Positions 61,969 through 64,000 of a stretch of DNA of 64,000 nt are shown here, one piece after another. The notes beneath the pieces are model-generated. The model searched no databases. It saw only the letters and a program-made list of their open reading frames with translations, and was not told the origin of the DNA. The stretch lies in NCBI RefSeq assembly GCF_019799905.1, contig NZ_JABGCI010000003.1:62001-126000 (forward strand), written 5' to 3'. Position numbers and translations under genes: made by a program. Within the stretch, counting starts at the first letter, position 1, and every line of letters begins with the position of its first letter. Source of the stretch: Trujillonella endophytica. GTDB taxonomy: Bacteria; Actinomycetota; Actinomycetes; Mycobacteriales; Geodermatophilaceae.

Positions 61969-63556
61969 GTGAAGGCTCTTCCTCCGAGCTCGGGCGGTTG
62001 GTCATGGCGGTCGCTGCGGGGACTGTTGTCCGCAGTAACTCTTCCTCGATGTGCTCCGGCGTCACCGAGCTACCGGACAGTTCGGCCGCGACAACTCCCC
62101 GGCGAAGGACCAGCACGCGAGTCGACACCTGGATCAATTCCTCGACGTCGGAAGAACAGACCAGAACGGCCGCGCCGGTCTGCGCCACCTCCTCGATGAG
62201 GTCATGGATCGCGGCCTTCGCCCCGACATCGACACCCTGTGTCGGTTCATCCAATACCAGAACGGCGGGACTGGTCCGCAGCAGCCGACCCAGGACAACC
62301 TTTTGCTGATTGCCACCGGAGAACTGGAGGATCGGCCGTTCCTCGTCACGGGGACGAACGTCCAGGGTTTCCATCCACGTCCGCGATTCCTTGCGCTCCA
62401 GGCGCCGGCTCAATCGGCCGCGCCGGCTCACGGAACCCAGATCCGCGATCGTCAGGTTCTCCCGGAGGGTCGCTCCACCCAGCAGTGCATCCCGCCGCCG
62501 TTCAGCGGGGGCATATGCCAGACGCCGAGCCAAGGCCGCACGGGGATTCCCCGGCTTGAGCGGAACGCCGTCGATCGCCACGTCGCCGGAGACCAAAGTC
62601 TGGCCCGCCACCGCGCCGGCCAGGTGCTCCCGGCCCGACCCCGTCAGCCCCGTGATCCCGACGACCTCACCCGGCTGCACCTGCAGAGACACTCCCTGCA
62701 GATTTGCGCCCCGCAAGTCACGCAGCGTCAGCCGGGGGATCGTGCTGGCACGAGACTCCTCCCCCGCCGATTCAGTCGCGGCAGAAGCTCGCGGACTCAA
62801 CGGCCGCCCCAGCATCAACTCGACGAGCTGATCGTGCGACAGATCTCTCGACGATGCGGTGGCCACCCGCCGGCCGTCGCGCAGCACCGTGACCGTGTCG
62901 GCCAATCCCATCACTTCATCCAGGTGATGACTGATGAACAGCACCGACCCGCCACCACGGGCCAGCCGACGCAACGCGCCGAACAGCAGCTCCGCGTCCG
63001 GCCCAGGGAGGGACGCTGTGGGCTCGTCCAACACGAGGAGCGCCGGCGGCACGTCCCCCGTGAGGGCACGGACGATCGCCACGACCGTGCGCTGAGCAGA
63101 GGAGAGCGAAGACACCGGAGCCGCGGGATCGATCTCGTACCCGAAGTCTGCCAGCGCACGCGCGGCCCGGGACCGCTCGTCACCCTTCGCGAGCGGCCTC
63201 ATCCACCCGGCACGCGTGGACATGAAGAAGTTCTCCGCCACCGTGAGGTTCTCGACCAAGCCGAGGTCCTGATGCACGAACCTCAAGCCGCCGTCGCGAG
63301 CAGCGGTCATCGAGCCGAGATGAAAAGGCTCGTCCCTGACTTCCGCCTCGTAGCCCTGGTCCGGGGTGTGAAAACCACCGAGCAACTTCACCAGGGTCGA
63401 CTTCCCGGACCCGTTCTGCCCCACCAACGCGTGGATCTCGCCGATGCGGACGGTCAGGTCCACCGAATCCAACGCCAGCTGTGCGCCGAAGGTCTTGCTG
63501 ACGGACCGCAGCATCACGGCCGTCCCCGCCGGGGTCGTGGGCTCCTCGTCGCTCAT
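61961..63556 (-). CDS. ABC transporter ATP-binding protein, double NBD (RbsA-like)
   Basis: 531 residues, two nucleotide-binding domains. NBD1: Walker A ALVGQNGSGKST, Q-loop RFVHQDLGLV, signature SSLSSAQRTVVAIV, Walker B ALLVLDEPTAS. NBD2: degenerate Walker A ITGLTGSGREHL (no Lys), signature LQFSGGNQQKVVLG, Walker B AVLVLDEPTQG. This one-active, one-degenerate pattern is normal for sugar-type ATPases. First gene of the operon; three motif variants lie 16-134 bp upstream. Confidence 0.93.
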   Translation of the reverse strand: MSDEEPTTPAGTAVMLRSVSKTFGAQLALDSVDLTVRIGEIHALVGQNGSGKSTLVKLLGGFHTPDQGYEAEVRDEPFHLGSMTAARDGGLRFVHQDLGLVENLTVAENFFMSTRAGWMRPLAKGDERSRAARALADFGYEIDPAAPVSSLSSAQRTVVAIVRALTGDVPPALLVLDEPTASLPGPDAELLFGALRRLARGGGSVLFISHHLDEVMGLADTVTVLRDGRRVATASSRDLSHDQLVELMLGRPLSPRASAATESAGEESRASTIPRLTLRDLRGANLQGVSLQVQPGEVVGITGLTGSGREHLAGAVAGQTLVSGDVAIDGVPLKPGNPRAALARRLAYAPAERRRDALLGGATLRENLTIADLGSVSRRGRLSRRLERKESRTWMETLDVRPRDEERPILQFSGGNQQKVVLGRLLRTSPAVLVLDEPTQGVDVGAKAAIHDLIEEVAQTGAAVLVCSSDVEELIQVSTRVLVLRRGVVAAELSGSSVTPEHIEEELLRTTVPAATAMTNRPSSEEEPSHA

Positions 63557-63571
63557 GAGCCCGCATCCCCA

Positions 63572-63690
63572 GGCATACCGGTACAGCACGCCATCAACAC
63601 AGCCTCCGTATCGGATCGACCCGACCCCCGCTCGGGGTGAGGGACGTCATAGTTTCCTGTATGCCAGATGCTGTCAATCGATTGCATGCC
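63572..63690. promoter_or_regulatory. three TGCATGCA-like sites upstream of ABC operon
   Basis: GGCATACC (63572-63579, reverse GGTATGCC), TGTATGCC (63659-63666) and TGCATGCC (63683-63690), the last two 24 bp apart. Each resembles a site elsewhere in the set. Confidence 0.5.
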
Positions 63691-64000
63691 ATTTCGTGAC
63701 CTTGGACCTCGTGCCCGGGATCCGGCCGCCGCGGCCGGGACGGCGGGTCCTTCGTCGCCTGCACCGGGCGTCCCCAGGAGCAGAATGCAGTCTCGACTTT
63801 GGGCCTCACGCCCGTCGACTGGCGCGTGAGAGCCCCACCGCATGGCCGTTGACCAGCCTCGATGGGCGCACGTGGGCGAGAACGCTGTGCGCCCGCGTCT
63901 CGGTCAGCCGCTGCGCCCACGACGAGGCAGGTACGGCGAGCCCGGTGCGGGCGATGCGCCATCACCCCTCGTCTCGGGGGCGCGTGCTCTCGACGAGGCC
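63691..64000. other. window end, no gene supported
   Basis: About 310 bp without a credible start. A minus frame (RIARTGLAVPASSWAQRLTE then VLAHVRPSRLVNGHAVG) may be the tail of something, but nothing is recognised. Confidence 0.35.

Overview
The window is high-GC actinobacterial DNA. Dense ATGA/GTGA stop-start overlaps, F420-dependent enzymes and a mycofactocin-type SDR fit the order. An in-frame UAG inside a UGSC-motif selenoprotein points to Geodermatophilaceae (Geodermatophilus/Blastococcus), where UAG-encoded selenocysteine has been reported. The genus is an inference.

Layout. 1-9.5 kb: end of an ArsR regulator gene, crotonyl-CoA carboxylase/reductase, a small unknown gene, then a tightly coupled minus-strand chain (npdG, two acyl-CoA dehydrogenases (ACADs), crotonase, double-HTH protein, pntA, pntB). 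9.7-13.4 kb: an AtuA-type acyl-CoA operon. 13.5-18.6 kb: GMC oxidoreductase, two SnoaL-like proteins, an epimerase-like protein and a KstD-like flavoprotein. 18.7-21.8 kb: a lower-GC patch with a frameshifted SnoaL gene, an IS630 relic and an LLM-class F420 oxidoreductase. 21.8-28.3 kb: a second LLM enzyme, NTF2-like protein, crotonase, acyl-CoA ligase, Rieske oxygenase and ferredoxin. 28.3-37.4 kb: DUF35/thiolase-fold pair, SDR, MaoC hydratase, tandem CoA-transferase, then divergent ACAD-ACAD-NADP reductase. 37.5-41.3 kb: an unusual module of ACAD, PhnD-like binding protein, TusA/ferritin-like fusion and a small NifU-like protein. 41.6-46.6 kb: SDR pseudogene, the UGSC selenoprotein gene, crotonase, mycofactocin-type SDR and a truncated SnoaL gene. 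47-50 kb: 2-oxoacid dehydrogenase E1 beta and alpha and a GntR/FCD regulator. 50-56.4 kb: mostly decayed DNA (IS110, acsA and ligD relics) around an SDR, an esterase and a TetR regulator. 56.5-63.6 kb: ThuA, DUF3237, SDR and VOC proteins and a RbsABC-like uptake operon.

The genes together look like a catabolic island for a hydrophobic, probably alicyclic, branched or terpenoid compound: uptake (ABC), oxygenation (Rieske, LLM/F420, GMC and KstD-like enzymes), CoA activation (ligase, CoA transferase), and ring or side-chain beta-oxidation (six ACADs, four crotonases, MaoC, SDRs, DUF35/thiolase-fold protein, AtuA). NpdG proteins and PntAB would supply F420H2 and NADPH. The substrate cannot be read from sequence.

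Two results stand out. A TGCATGCA-type palindrome recurs in front of nearly every catabolic transcription unit from 13 to 63 kb, implying one regulon, for which the GntR/FCD protein at 49.3-50.0 kb is the best local candidate. Within that regulon is a UGSC protein whose selenocysteine position is UAG, followed at bacterial-SECIS spacing by a strong hairpin.
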